The notes beneath the pieces are model-generated. The model searched no databases and had not been told where the DNA came from. It saw only the letters and a list, made by a program, of their open reading frames with translations. The position numbers were made by a program, and so were the translations under genes. 64,000 nt of DNA, from NCBI RefSeq assembly GCF_002979655.1, contig NZ_PCPG01000017.1, forward strand, positions 1 to 64,000, written 5' to 3'. This DNA comes from Microbacterium sp. MYb45. GTDB taxonomy: Bacteria > Actinomycetota > Actinomycetes > Actinomycetales > Microbacteriaceae. Positions 50,580-59,565 of this stretch are shown here, piece after piece (the stretch's first letter is position 1; every line of letters starts with the position of its first letter).

Positions 50580-52160
50580 CTACGGCTTCTTGGCCACGAC
50601 CGGGCCGTTGTAGGCACCGATGTTCGGTGCGGTCGTCCCCGACACCGCATTGCCCCAGTAGTCGCGGCCTCCGTTGCCGGAGATGATGCGGCCGGCCCCG
50701 ATCGCCGGAGATCCGGCCGTCAGCTTGTACCCGTCGACGGTGTTGAGACCGTCGCGGCCCGTTCCCGGGTTGGCGAACAGCGGATCGGCGTTGATGGCGT
50801 TGACGTCCGCAGCGGGGCCGGCGAACCCGTGGTAGACGTTGCGGTCGACGGTGATCCCCCGATCGGTGTCGAACCGGGTCAGGCTCGAGCCGACGAAGAT
50901 GTTGTTGGCGACCACCGAGTTCGCAGCGAGCCGGATGTCGAACGCGCCGCCCGGGTTGTAGAGCGTGTTGTTGTACATCTCGAGCTTGACCTTGGCGTTG
51001 CCGCCGCTGCCGGCGTTGACGATCCCCTCACCCTGCGACACGTTGTACCGCACGACCAGCTGGGGGGTGTCGGTCTGTGCCGGACCGAAGCAGGTGAGGC
51101 ACTCGAGGTAGAACCCTCCGGCGTTCTCATGGCTGTAGTTGTACTGATACGTGCACGACCCGGTGATGCCCCAGTCGCAGTCCCAACCCATCGAGTCCGG
51201 GCCCGGCTCGGTGCGGGCCGACTCGTTGAACTGGAGAACCGGATTCGCGCTCGTATAGGCCCAGATGCCGGCGATCGCGCCACGGTTGACCGCGTCGTGT
51301 CCGGCGTCATAGCTCAGGTTGCGCTCGACCAGGGGGTCGACGGAGACGCCGATCAGGATCGAGTCGGCGGCCGCGCGAAGCACGGAGTTGCCTCGGACGA
51401 CGACGTTGCGGTTGTGGTTGATGGTGTCGTCCCCATTCGGGGAGCCGACGATCGCGATACCCATCGATTTCACGTCGCGGATCGAGTTGTCCTCGATGGT
51501 GACGCCGTCGAAGTATCCCGTGAGCCCGCTGGATTTTGCCGGCAGACGAACCTGGATGCCCGCCGAGACATAGCGGTCGCTGGCGTTTCGGTCCGAGCGG
51601 CCGGTGACGTCGTGGACATCGAGGTTTTTGACGGTGATGCCCGATCGCACCTCATTGCCGGTGTTCTCCACGAGCACGCCGCTGCGCTTTCCTTCCGCCG
51701 CGGCGATGTTCGTCACCTCCAGGCCCTCGACTGTCCAATAGCTCACATCCCTGACGACGATGGGCGCTTCGACACCACCCCCGCCGTTGATGATCGGCTT
51801 CGCGCCGGTGCCGTAGCTGCCCAGAACGATCCGTTTCGCAGAAGTGCCACTCCCCGACGCCGTGAAGGAACCTGCGCAGGTCGTGCCGGCTTTGAGCCTG
51901 ATCGAGTCTCCCGCAGCGAAGGCACCCCCCGGAGCCTGGATCGCGGCGAGCGAGTTCCATGGACTGTCCTGCGTGCCGGTCCCGTTGGCGGTCGCCGCGC
52001 AATCGACGAAGTACGCCGAATCTGCGGCCTGCGCGGGCGATGCTCCGGCCCCGGTCAAGGCGCTCAACACGACGGCGGCTCCGACGGCAGCAGTGATCGC
52101 GGCCCTCCAGCGGCCCGGCTTCTGTCGCGTTGCCGCGACGGCGGATGGAACAGACTGCAT
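50580..52160 (-). CDS. Secreted right-handed beta-helix protein
   Basis: A 526-residue exported protein. The signal peptide (ITAAVGAAVVLSALTGAGA, cleaved near PAQA-ADS) is followed by beta-helix coils (YWTVEGLEVTNIAAAEG, ITVKNLDVHDVTG, VTIEDNSIRDVKSMGIAIVG, NVVVRGNSVLRAAADSILIG). Parallel beta-helix enzymes include pectate lyases, polysaccharide lyases and mannuronan epimerases. The activity is not known. It is encoded in the second sugar locus behind the permeases. Confidence 0.85.
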   Translation of the reverse strand: MQSVPSAVAATRQKPGRWRAAITAAVGAAVVLSALTGAGASPAQAADSAYFVDCAATANGTGTQDSPWNSLAAIQAPGGAFAAGDSIRLKAGTTCAGSFTASGSGTSAKRIVLGSYGTGAKPIINGGGGVEAPIVVRDVSYWTVEGLEVTNIAAAEGKRSGVLVENTGNEVRSGITVKNLDVHDVTGRSDRNASDRYVSAGIQVRLPAKSSGLTGYFDGVTIEDNSIRDVKSMGIAIVGSPNGDDTINHNRNVVVRGNSVLRAAADSILIGVSVDPLVERNLSYDAGHDAVNRGAIAGIWAYTSANPVLQFNESARTEPGPDSMGWDCDWGITGSCTYQYNYSHENAGGFYLECLTCFGPAQTDTPQLVVRYNVSQGEGIVNAGSGGNAKVKLEMYNNTLYNPGGAFDIRLAANSVVANNIFVGSSLTRFDTDRGITVDRNVYHGFAGPAADVNAINADPLFANPGTGRDGLNTVDGYKLTAGSPAIGAGRIISGNGGRDYWGNAVSGTTAPNIGAYNGPVVAKKP

Positions 52161-52182
52161 GTTGCACTTCCTTTCTTCGGAG

Positions 52183-52204
52183 GGTCCGAGCGGGCGCTCG
52201 GACC
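52183..52204. repeat. Nine-bp hairpin between permease and beta-helix genes
   Basis: GGTCCGAGC (52183-52191) and GCTCGGACC (52196-52204) around a four-base loop, in the 49-bp gap. It could stabilise or attenuate the transcript. Confidence 0.5.
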
Positions 52205-52209
52205 GGAGG

Positions 52210-53079
52210 TCAGGTCTTCACGGCACCCGCCGACATGCCGGCGACGACGTAGCGCTGCAGGAAGCTGAACACCAGGATCAGCGGCAGGACGCCGAGAAGC
52301 GCCGCCGGGAACAGCGTCGTCGGCTCCACCGTGTTCGGGTCGATCAGGGCATAGGCGTTCGCCATGATCGTGCGGTTCTGCTCGCCCTGGAGGAACACGA
52401 GGGGAACGATGAGGTCGTTCCACACGACCAAGCTGATGAACGTCACCAGCGTCGCGGTGACGGGTGCGAGCAGCGGGAAGATGACGACGAAGAAGATCCG
52501 CAGCGGACCCGCACCATCGATTGCCGCGGCCTCCTCCAACTCCGTCGGCACCTGGCGCATGAAGCTGGTGTAGAAGAACACGGCGATCGGAAGGTTCATG
52601 GCCGTGTAGACGAGGATCACGCTGAGATGCGTGCCCAGGATGTGCAGATCCCGGATCATCAGGTACAGCGGTGCGATGAGCACATAGATCGGGATGGTGG
52701 TCCCGATGATGAACACGCGGTAGGTGGTGTTCGTCCAGGAGCGCCCGATCCGGCTCAACGGGTAGCTGGCCATGGCGCCGAAGGCGACGGTCAACAGGCA
52801 GGAGCACACCAGGATGATGAGGGTGTTCGCGACGCTCTGCGCGTAGTTGATGCGCTGGAACGCATCCACGACGTTGTCGAGCGTGAGGTGTTCCGGCCAC
52901 CCGAGCGGATTCGCCGACACGTCAGCGGCCGGTCGGATCGCGGTCAGCACGGCGAACGCGAACGGAGTCACGAGCAGTGCGACGCCGACGATGAGCCCGA
53001 TGTCGCCGAGCCGACGTTTGCCCGCGTTCCACAGGCGGTGGTCGCGTGACCGGGCCGGGGCGGGGAGTGATGCGGACAT
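52210..53079 (-). CDS. Sugar ABC transporter permease (MalG type)
   Basis: A 289-residue permease: LIVGVALLVTPFAFAVLTAI is the first helix and the EAA loop reads ELEEAAAIDGAGPLRIFFVV. It is paired with the 291-residue permease whose start codon is five bases upstream of it; together they form the transmembrane unit for the binding protein at 54020. Confidence 0.95.
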   Translation of the reverse strand: MSASLPAPARSRDHRLWNAGKRRLGDIGLIVGVALLVTPFAFAVLTAIRPAADVSANPLGWPEHLTLDNVVDAFQRINYAQSVANTLIILVCSCLLTVAFGAMASYPLSRIGRSWTNTTYRVFIIGTTIPIYVLIAPLYLMIRDLHILGTHLSVILVYTAMNLPIAVFFYTSFMRQVPTELEEAAAIDGAGPLRIFFVVIFPLLAPVTATLVTFISLVVWNDLIVPLVFLQGEQNRTIMANAYALIDPNTVEPTTLFPAALLGVLPLILVFSFLQRYVVAGMSAGAVKT

Positions 53080-53083
53080 GGAT

Positions 53084-53959
53084 TCAGATCCTTTTCTCGC
53101 GCATGCGCAGAACGGACGTGGCGACGCTGCTGAGCACGACGACGATGACGAGGAGGAGGACCGCGATCGTCACTCCGTAGGCGAACTCGCCCGCTCCGCC
53201 GAAGACCTTTCGGTAGACGAGGAGGGTGAGCGTTGTGGTGGATCCCGCCGGGCCGCCGTTGGTCAGCACGAAGGGGAACTCGAACACCTTCAGCGAGCCG
53301 ATGAGGGAGAGCGTGATGTTCACCGTGAGCGAGGGGGCGAGAAGAGGCCATTCGATCGTGCGGAATCGGCGGAATCCCGTCGCACCGTCGAGGTCGGCCG
53401 CTTCGAGGACATCGGCAGGTAGCGCGAGGTATCCGGCGAGGAAGATCGCCGCGGAGTAGCCGGCGAACATCCAGATGTTGACCAGAGCCACCGCGCCGAG
53501 TGCCGTGCTCGTCTCGCCCAGCCAGATGCGGGTGAGGGAGTCCAGCCCGAGGGCGCGGAGCACCTCGTTGATCGTTCCATCCGGTGCGTAGAGATACGAG
53601 AAGATGAACGATGCCATCACCGGGGCGACGAGCGTCGGCATGAGGATGAGGACGCTGACCGGTTTGCGGATCCGCGGCCGGTTGTAGAGCGCTCTGGCCA
53701 GGAGCAACCCGAAGAGGTTCTGCAGGACGACGACGATGACGGCGTAGAGCACGGTCGTGCCGACCGCTCGGATGACCTCCCCGTCGGTGAACAGTCGTGA
53801 ATACTGCTCGAGACCGACGAAGTCTGCCCGAGGGCCTCCGCTGCTGTCCGTGAAGCTGAGCCAGAGGCCGTTGACCAGCGGGTAGAGGATGAGGAGCCCG
53901 TAGACGACGAGCGCGGGAAGGAGGAACCCGAGAGCGACGAGGGGACGTTTGGAGATCAT
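53084..53959 (-). CDS. Sugar ABC transporter permease (MalF type)
   Basis: A 291-residue permease. LVALGFLLPALVVYGLLILY is the first helix and ADVLEAADLDGATGFRRFRT is the EAA loop. VFEFPFVLTNGGPAGSTTTL is the typical conserved segment before helix five. It is encoded behind the binding protein after 60 bp. Confidence 0.95.
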   Translation of the reverse strand: MISKRPLVALGFLLPALVVYGLLILYPLVNGLWLSFTDSSGGPRADFVGLEQYSRLFTDGEVIRAVGTTVLYAVIVVVLQNLFGLLLARALYNRPRIRKPVSVLILMPTLVAPVMASFIFSYLYAPDGTINEVLRALGLDSLTRIWLGETSTALGAVALVNIWMFAGYSAAIFLAGYLALPADVLEAADLDGATGFRRFRTIEWPLLAPSLTVNITLSLIGSLKVFEFPFVLTNGGPAGSTTTLTLLVYRKVFGGAGEFAYGVTIAVLLLVIVVVLSSVATSVLRMREKRI

Positions 53960-54019
53960 GACAATCCTTCAGCGAGAGCGGTGCGGCCGCCGGAGAGGGC
54001 GACCGCACCAGGAACGGGA

Positions 54020-55291
54020 CTAATCCGCCTTCTTCGCGATTCCGTCCATCTCGTCGAGGAACTCGTCGGTCGTGATCTCACCGAGGAACAGCGCCTGCAG
54101 GCGAGAGCCCATCTGCGTCTGCACGTCGCCCGCCATCCAGGTGTTCGTCTGCATGAAGCGGTAGTTCCCCGCCTCGTAGGACGCGAGGAACTCACCCGTC
54201 GCGTCGTTCTTCGGGCTGGTGCCCGATTCGAACGGAGAGATCGCGTTCTCCGCTTGGAGGAACAGATCGAGGTTCTCGGGCTGGGACCAGAAGTCCACGT
54301 ATTTCTCCGCGGCGTCCTTCACGGGGGACGCCTCGTTGACACCCCACATCGTTCCCACGAACAGCAGTTCGTTCGGATCGACGCCCGGCTCCCCACCCGG
54401 CCAGGCCGTGAACTGACTCTTGATTCCGGCTTCGGCGACGCCGCCGAGGTTCCAGGCGCCCTGGAGCCAGAAGCCCGTGTCGCCCGCCGTGAAGTCGTCT
54501 GCGCCCTGCGACCACTCGTCTTCGCCGAGCTCGGTCTTCCAATCGATGAAGCCCTGCTCCTGCAAGTCGAGCAGCTGCTCGACCGCCGGCTTCCAGTCCG
54601 AGAAGCTCGCATCACCCTCGGAGAACTCTTCGTCCCAGCCCTTGTCGACGGTCGTGGCCGCAGCGTTCAGCAGCGCCATCGCGCCCGTCCACCCGGCCTT
54701 GTCGGGAAGAGTGATCGGGTCGTGGCCGGCAGCCTTCACCTTGGCGAGCGCGTCGAGGAAGCTCTCCCAGTCCTTCGGCACCTCGTTCACACCGACCTCG
54801 CTCAGCAGTTCCATGTTCGAGTACAGACCGACACCGATGGCCTCCATGGGCATGGCGAGCACGGCGTCGTCATAGGTCGCGAAGCTCTCGACCTCGGGGG
54901 TGATGTCGTCGGCCCAGGACGCCGAGGACAGGTCTGCGAGGTATCCGGACTTCCCCCATGTCGCGAGAAGGTTGCTGTCCAGCATGATCACGTCGGCGGC
55001 ATTGCCGGCCAGCAACTCAGGCTGCACGCGCTGCGAATAGGCCTCGTTCGCGGGGATGGCCTCGAACTCGAGCTTGATGTCGGGGTTCGCCTTCTCGAAA
55101 GCCGCGTTGATCTCGGCGACGTTCGCCGGCTCGCCTTCGCCGCCCTTCCAGCCGTACACCGTCAGAACGGTCCGGCCGTCGTCGGTCGTGGTCGACGAAT
55201 CGCCGGACGAACAACCGGCCAGAGCGAGTGCCGTCACGAGGGCGGTGAAGGCACTGGCGGAACGAATCATTCGCTGCTGCGACTTCTTCAT
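54020..55291 (-). CDS. Sugar ABC transporter substrate-binding lipoprotein
   Basis: A 423-residue family 1 binding protein with a signal peptide (ASAFTALVTALALAGC) that ends in a lipobox LAGC. VLTVYGWKGGEGEPANVAEI, NAADVIMLDSNLLATWGKSG and PMEAIGVGLYSNMELLSEVG match the group. No cognate ATPase is present. It is the first gene of the minus-strand operon, read from the divergent region holding the LacI-type operator. Confidence 0.95.
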   Translation of the reverse strand: MKKSQQRMIRSASAFTALVTALALAGCSSGDSSTTTDDGRTVLTVYGWKGGEGEPANVAEINAAFEKANPDIKLEFEAIPANEAYSQRVQPELLAGNAADVIMLDSNLLATWGKSGYLADLSSASWADDITPEVESFATYDDAVLAMPMEAIGVGLYSNMELLSEVGVNEVPKDWESFLDALAKVKAAGHDPITLPDKAGWTGAMALLNAAATTVDKGWDEEFSEGDASFSDWKPAVEQLLDLQEQGFIDWKTELGEDEWSQGADDFTAGDTGFWLQGAWNLGGVAEAGIKSQFTAWPGGEPGVDPNELLFVGTMWGVNEASPVKDAAEKYVDFWSQPENLDLFLQAENAISPFESGTSPKNDATGEFLASYEAGNYRFMQTNTWMAGDVQTQMGSRLQALFLGEITTDEFLDEMDGIAKKAD

Positions 55292-55355
55292 TGAAGGATC
55301 TCCTTATCGGGACGCGAGGACGTTGTCGATGGTTGTCCCATCACCGCACCGATAT

Positions 55356-55375
55356 TTAGGTAACCGGTTGCCTAA
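55356..55375. promoter_or_regulatory. LacI-type palindromic operator
   Basis: TTAGGTAACCGGTTGCCTAA pairs with its own reverse complement except at one position per arm, with the central AACCGGTT usual for LacI repressors. It lies between the binding-protein gene and the GH29 gene, able to control both. Confidence 0.8.
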
Positions 55376-55472
55376 CGTTGCTGGCGAGCGTAAATTGATG
55401 CGCGTCGCCTTGTCAAGTGCTCGCATCTGCGGGCGATCCGCCCCTGATCACGCCCTGGACGAAGAGAAGCAG

Positions 55473-56864
55473 ATGCCCATCGCCACGCCTCCCATTCCGG
55501 CATCTGCCGCCGTGGGTTCCCCCCGCCGTTCCCGCCTCGACTGGTTCCGTTCCGCCTCGTTCGGGCTTTTCATCCACTTCGACCAGGCGAGCCGACTCGG
55601 CGTCGATCTGTCTTGGCCGATGGTCGGGCTCACCAGCGATGACGGCACAGGAGTGCACGCACGAAGCGCGGTCGACTACTTCCGGCACGCCGACGAATTC
55701 GACCCTCGTGAGTGGGATCCTCGCGCCATCGCACAGGCAGCGAGGGATGCGGGGATGCAGTACGCCGTCTTCACGACGAAGCATCACTCGGGTTGGGCGT
55801 CCTGGCCGAGCGAGGCGACACCGCTGAACATCTCCACCTCTCCCTACGGGGCTCGCGGAGGCGATCTCGTCCGCGACTACGTGGATGCCTTCCGGGAGGC
55901 AGGACTGCGCATCGGCTTCTACTACTCGGTGTCCGACTGGTCGGATCCCGACTATCCGGCGTGGCGCGCCGAGTTCGCACCGTACGCGTTCGAGGAGTAC
56001 CCGCGCGCGACGCCCGAACAGTGGGTCAGATTCCGCGAAGGGATGAAGGCCGAACTCAGCGAGCTGCTCACGAACTACGGGCCGATCGATCTGCTCTGGT
56101 TCGACGGCGGGTGGGAGCGCACAGAGGAGGAATGGGACAGCGCGGAGCTGGAAAGGCACATCCGATCCCATCAGCCGGACATCGTCCTCAACGACCGCCT
56201 CCCCGGCATCGGCGACTACGTGACGCCGGAGCAGTCGATCCCTGCGGAGCTTCTCAGCGACGCCTGGGAAGCGTGCATCACCATGAACGACACGTGGGGA
56301 TGGGATCCGAGCGACCACGACTACAAGACCACCGCGCACCTGATCCGGACGCTCGTCGACTGTGTCGCGAACGGCGGCTCGCTCCTGCTGAACGTGGGGC
56401 CGAGCAGCACCGGCGCTCTGCCGCACGAAGAGGAGAAGTCGCTCCACGAGATCGCCGGTTGGATGCGCACCCATCGCGAGAGCGTGATCGGCGCTCGACC
56501 GGGGCTGGAACCGTGGCAGTTCTACGGTCCGACGACGATGAACGCGGACGCCCTGTACCTGCACCTCGTCGCCTGGCCGGACGAGACCGCCACCGTGCGC
56601 GGCATTCGACCTCAGTCCGTGCTCGGCGTGGAACTCCTGACGACCGGGGAAGACCTCGATTTCCGAGCCGTCGTCGATCCCGCGCACGCCCGCGACGACG
56701 ACCCTTTGGGCAACCTGGTCATCTCAATCCCGCAGGATCGGCCGATGGGCCCGCTCCCGGTGATCCGTATCCGTTTCCGCGCGGGCACAGCGGGGACCGA
56801 TCGGTTCACGCCGGTCTCCGTGGGCGGCCGCGGAGAAACGCCGGCACCAGGATCCGCCGGGTAG
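55473..56864 (+). CDS. GH29 alpha-L-fucosidase
   Basis: A 463-residue family 29 enzyme. FGLFIHF near the N terminus, KHHSGWASW, DYVDAFREAGLRIGFYYS and the nucleophile Asp211 in LLWFDGGWE are family hallmarks. A C-terminal beta-sandwich of about 100 residues follows. No signal peptide, so it is cytoplasmic and acts on imported fucosides. ATG 55473 was chosen because the conserved region begins shortly after it. Confidence 0.93.
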   Translation: MPIATPPIPASAAVGSPRRSRLDWFRSASFGLFIHFDQASRLGVDLSWPMVGLTSDDGTGVHARSAVDYFRHADEFDPREWDPRAIAQAARDAGMQYAVFTTKHHSGWASWPSEATPLNISTSPYGARGGDLVRDYVDAFREAGLRIGFYYSVSDWSDPDYPAWRAEFAPYAFEEYPRATPEQWVRFREGMKAELSELLTNYGPIDLLWFDGGWERTEEEWDSAELERHIRSHQPDIVLNDRLPGIGDYVTPEQSIPAELLSDAWEACITMNDTWGWDPSDHDYKTTAHLIRTLVDCVANGGSLLLNVGPSSTGALPHEEEKSLHEIAGWMRTHRESVIGARPGLEPWQFYGPTTMNADALYLHLVAWPDETATVRGIRPQSVLGVELLTTGEDLDFRAVVDPAHARDDDPLGNLVISIPQDRPMGPLPVIRIRFRAGTAGTDRFTPVSVGGRGETPAPGSAG

Positions 56865-57050
56865 TCCTCTCGGAGAGATGGCGCCGGCCGGGATCGGTGG
56901 ACCCGCGCATCTTCGCCCGACTCGTCCCGCAAATCCGTCTCCCGGTCGACGAAGCTGCGAAGCTGGATGCCGTCATCATCCCCCACCCCCGTCGCCTTCA
57001 TGCTCCTTCCAGAGTGGGAACTGTAGAGGCGTCGAAGCAGGAGCCGTCCC

Positions 57051-59543
57051 GTGAGCGTCGCGTCCACCCTTCCCCTCATCCGCCGTCCGCTCGCCGAGGG
57101 CTGGCGCGTCCGCCCGAACGGCGGCCCCGCACAGGTGGCCGATGCGTGGATCCCCGCCGTCGTCCCCGGTGTGGTGCATCTCGACCTGCTGCGGGCGGGC
57201 CTCATCCCCGACCCGTACCTCGACGACAATGAATCCGCCCTCGCGTGGATCGGTCTCGTGGACTGGACCTACGAGGGCAGCTTCGCGCTCGAGTCGGAGG
57301 AGCAGGCGGCCGATCGTCACGAGCTCGTGTTCGACGGGCTCGACACCGTGGCGACCGTCACCGTGAACGGGCAGGTGATCGCCGAGGTCGCCAACCAGCA
57401 TCGCTCCTATCGACTGGACGTGACCGACCTGCTCACCACCGGCGACAACACGGTCACCGTCGCCTTCCGCAGCCCGGTCCGGTACGCCGACGCGCAGAGC
57501 GTGGCGCTGGGTGCGCGCCCACGCCCCTACCCCTCGCCGTTCAACGCCCTGCGCAAGTCGGCGTGCAGCTTCGGGTGGGACTGGGGCATCGCCACCTACT
57601 CGAGCGGCATCTGGCGCGAGGTGCGTCTGGAGTCCTGGTCGGACGCCCGGCTGAGCGACGTCCGCGTCCATGCGACACCGGACGGCACGGAGGGCACGGT
57701 GCGCGTCGCCGTCGAGATCGAGCGCGCCTCGGCGCTCCCGCTCGACCTGACGGTCCAGGTCGCGGGGACCGTGCAGACGGTTCCGATCGCCGCCTCGGAG
57801 ACGTCGGCGGAGATCGAGGTCCGGGTGAGCGACGTCGAACGGTGGTGGCCCGCCGGCCATGGCGCTCAGCCGCTGTACGACGTCGAGATCGCCCTCCTGG
57901 ACGACGGCACGGCGCTGGACTCCGCGACCAGACGCGTCGGGTTCCGCGACTTGCGCTGGGACACCACCGCGGATGCATCCGGCACACCGTTCACCCTGTT
58001 CGTGAACGACCGCCCGATCTACGTGAAGGGCGTGAACTGGATTCCCGACGACGCATTCCCGAGCAGAGTCGACCGGGATCGGTACCGCACCCGACTCGAG
58101 CAGGCGAAGGCAGCGAACCTCAACCTGGTCCGCGTCTGGGGCGGCGGAATCTACGAGTCCGAGGACTTCTACGATCTCGCCGACGAGCTCGGCCTGCTGG
58201 TCTGGCAGGACTTCCTGTTCGCGTGCGCCGCGTACGCGGAGGAGGATCCCCTGCGCGCCGAGATCGAGGCGGAAGCGCGGGAGAACGTCGCGCGCCTCGC
58301 TCACCGGGCCTCACTCGCGCTGCTCACGGGCAACAACGAGAACACCTGGGGATATGAGGACTGGGGCTGGAAGACGCTGCTCGACGGCAAGACCTGGGGC
58401 GCCCACTACTACTACGATCTGTTCCCGGCGATCATCGACGAGCTCGCGCCGCACGTGCCGTACGCACCCGGAAGCCCGTTCAGCCCGGGCACGGGGTGGG
58501 ACGGGCGTCAGCAGACCGGACCGCATCCCAATGACGAGGCGCACGGCACCATGCACCTGTGGGAGCAGTGGAACCGCCGCGACTGGCCGACGTACCGCGA
58601 CCATCACCCCCGGTTCGTCGCCGAGTTCGGGTGGCAGGGGCCGCCCGCGTGGTCGACGCTGACGCGGTCCATCTCCGACGATCCGATCACGCCCGACTCC
58701 CCCGGCATGATCGTGCATCAGAAGGCGGCGGACGGGAATGCGAAGCTCGGTTCCGGCCTGGTCGCGCACTACCCGATCCCCGACGACATCGAGACCTGGC
58801 ACTGGGCCATGCAGCTCAATCAGGCGAATGCGGTGGGTTTCGCGCTCGACTGGTTCCGCTCACTGGCCCCGCACAACGCCGGCGCGATCGTGTGGCAGCT
58901 CAACGACTGCTGGCCGGTGACGTCGTGGGCGGCGATCGACGGCGATGGCCGCGAGAAGCCGCTGCTGTTCGCCATCAAGAACGCCTTCGACCCCCGCGTG
59001 GTGACGGTGCAGCCCTCGGGCGACGGCCTCGAAGCCGTGCTGCACAACGACACCGATGGCACCTGGTCGGACAGCCTCTCCCTGCGACGGATCGGCTTCG
59101 ACGGCACGGTGCATGCCTCGGTCGAGGTGGCGGTGTCGATCGCTCCGCGGGAGTCGACGCGCGTTGCGATCCCGGATGCCGTCGCCACGCCCGGTGACGC
59201 TTCCGCCGAGTTGATCGCCGCCGAAGCGTCCGGAGCCCGCGGGCTCTGGTGGTTCGCCGAGCCCCGGGACAGCGCCCTCGCCGAGCCGCGCCTCACCGGC
59301 GAGGTGGAACGCATCGACGGCGGCGGGCACCTGCTGACCGTCACGGCGGGCGCACTGGTGCGCGACCTCACCCTGCTCGTCGACCGGCTGTCTCCCGACG
59401 CCCGCGTCGACCGCGGCCTGGTGACCCTGCTTCCGGGCGAGCGGGCGGTGTTCCGCATCGACGGCGTGGCCGAGCTCGACGCCGCCACCGTTCTCGGTCC
59501 GCTGGTCGCGCGATCCGGCAACCAGCTGGTCGCCGGGCGGTAG
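57051..59543 (+). CDS. GH2 beta-mannosidase
   Basis: An 830-residue exo-enzyme. Sugar-binding and immunoglobulin-like domains (VLDLLRAGLIPDPYLD-type start, WIGLVDWTYEGSFAL, WWPAGHGAQPLYDVEIAL) precede the barrel. The acid/base Glu430 is in GNNENTWGYEDW and the nucleophile Glu525 in VAEFGWQGPP, with VRVWGGGIYESEDFYDLADE between. It starts at GTG 57051 behind GGAG and is 186 bp after the GH29 gene on the same strand. It removes terminal beta-mannose. Confidence 0.93.
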   Translation: MSVASTLPLIRRPLAEGWRVRPNGGPAQVADAWIPAVVPGVVHLDLLRAGLIPDPYLDDNESALAWIGLVDWTYEGSFALESEEQAADRHELVFDGLDTVATVTVNGQVIAEVANQHRSYRLDVTDLLTTGDNTVTVAFRSPVRYADAQSVALGARPRPYPSPFNALRKSACSFGWDWGIATYSSGIWREVRLESWSDARLSDVRVHATPDGTEGTVRVAVEIERASALPLDLTVQVAGTVQTVPIAASETSAEIEVRVSDVERWWPAGHGAQPLYDVEIALLDDGTALDSATRRVGFRDLRWDTTADASGTPFTLFVNDRPIYVKGVNWIPDDAFPSRVDRDRYRTRLEQAKAANLNLVRVWGGGIYESEDFYDLADELGLLVWQDFLFACAAYAEEDPLRAEIEAEARENVARLAHRASLALLTGNNENTWGYEDWGWKTLLDGKTWGAHYYYDLFPAIIDELAPHVPYAPGSPFSPGTGWDGRQQTGPHPNDEAHGTMHLWEQWNRRDWPTYRDHHPRFVAEFGWQGPPAWSTLTRSISDDPITPDSPGMIVHQKAADGNAKLGSGLVAHYPIPDDIETWHWAMQLNQANAVGFALDWFRSLAPHNAGAIVWQLNDCWPVTSWAAIDGDGREKPLLFAIKNAFDPRVVTVQPSGDGLEAVLHNDTDGTWSDSLSLRRIGFDGTVHASVEVAVSIAPRESTRVAIPDAVATPGDASAELIAAEASGARGLWWFAEPRDSALAEPRLTGEVERIDGGGHLLTVTAGALVRDLTLLVDRLSPDARVDRGLVTLLPGERAVFRIDGVAELDAATVLGPLVARSGNQLVAGR

Positions 59544-59565
59544 CACCCGGCTGACACCGTCGGCG

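Noticed and set aside
49128..52268. 1046-codon plus-strand frame opposite LacI, the SurA-like and the beta-helix genes
   Set aside because: The opposite strand encodes three recognisable proteins with signal peptides or HTH; this frame has no domain.
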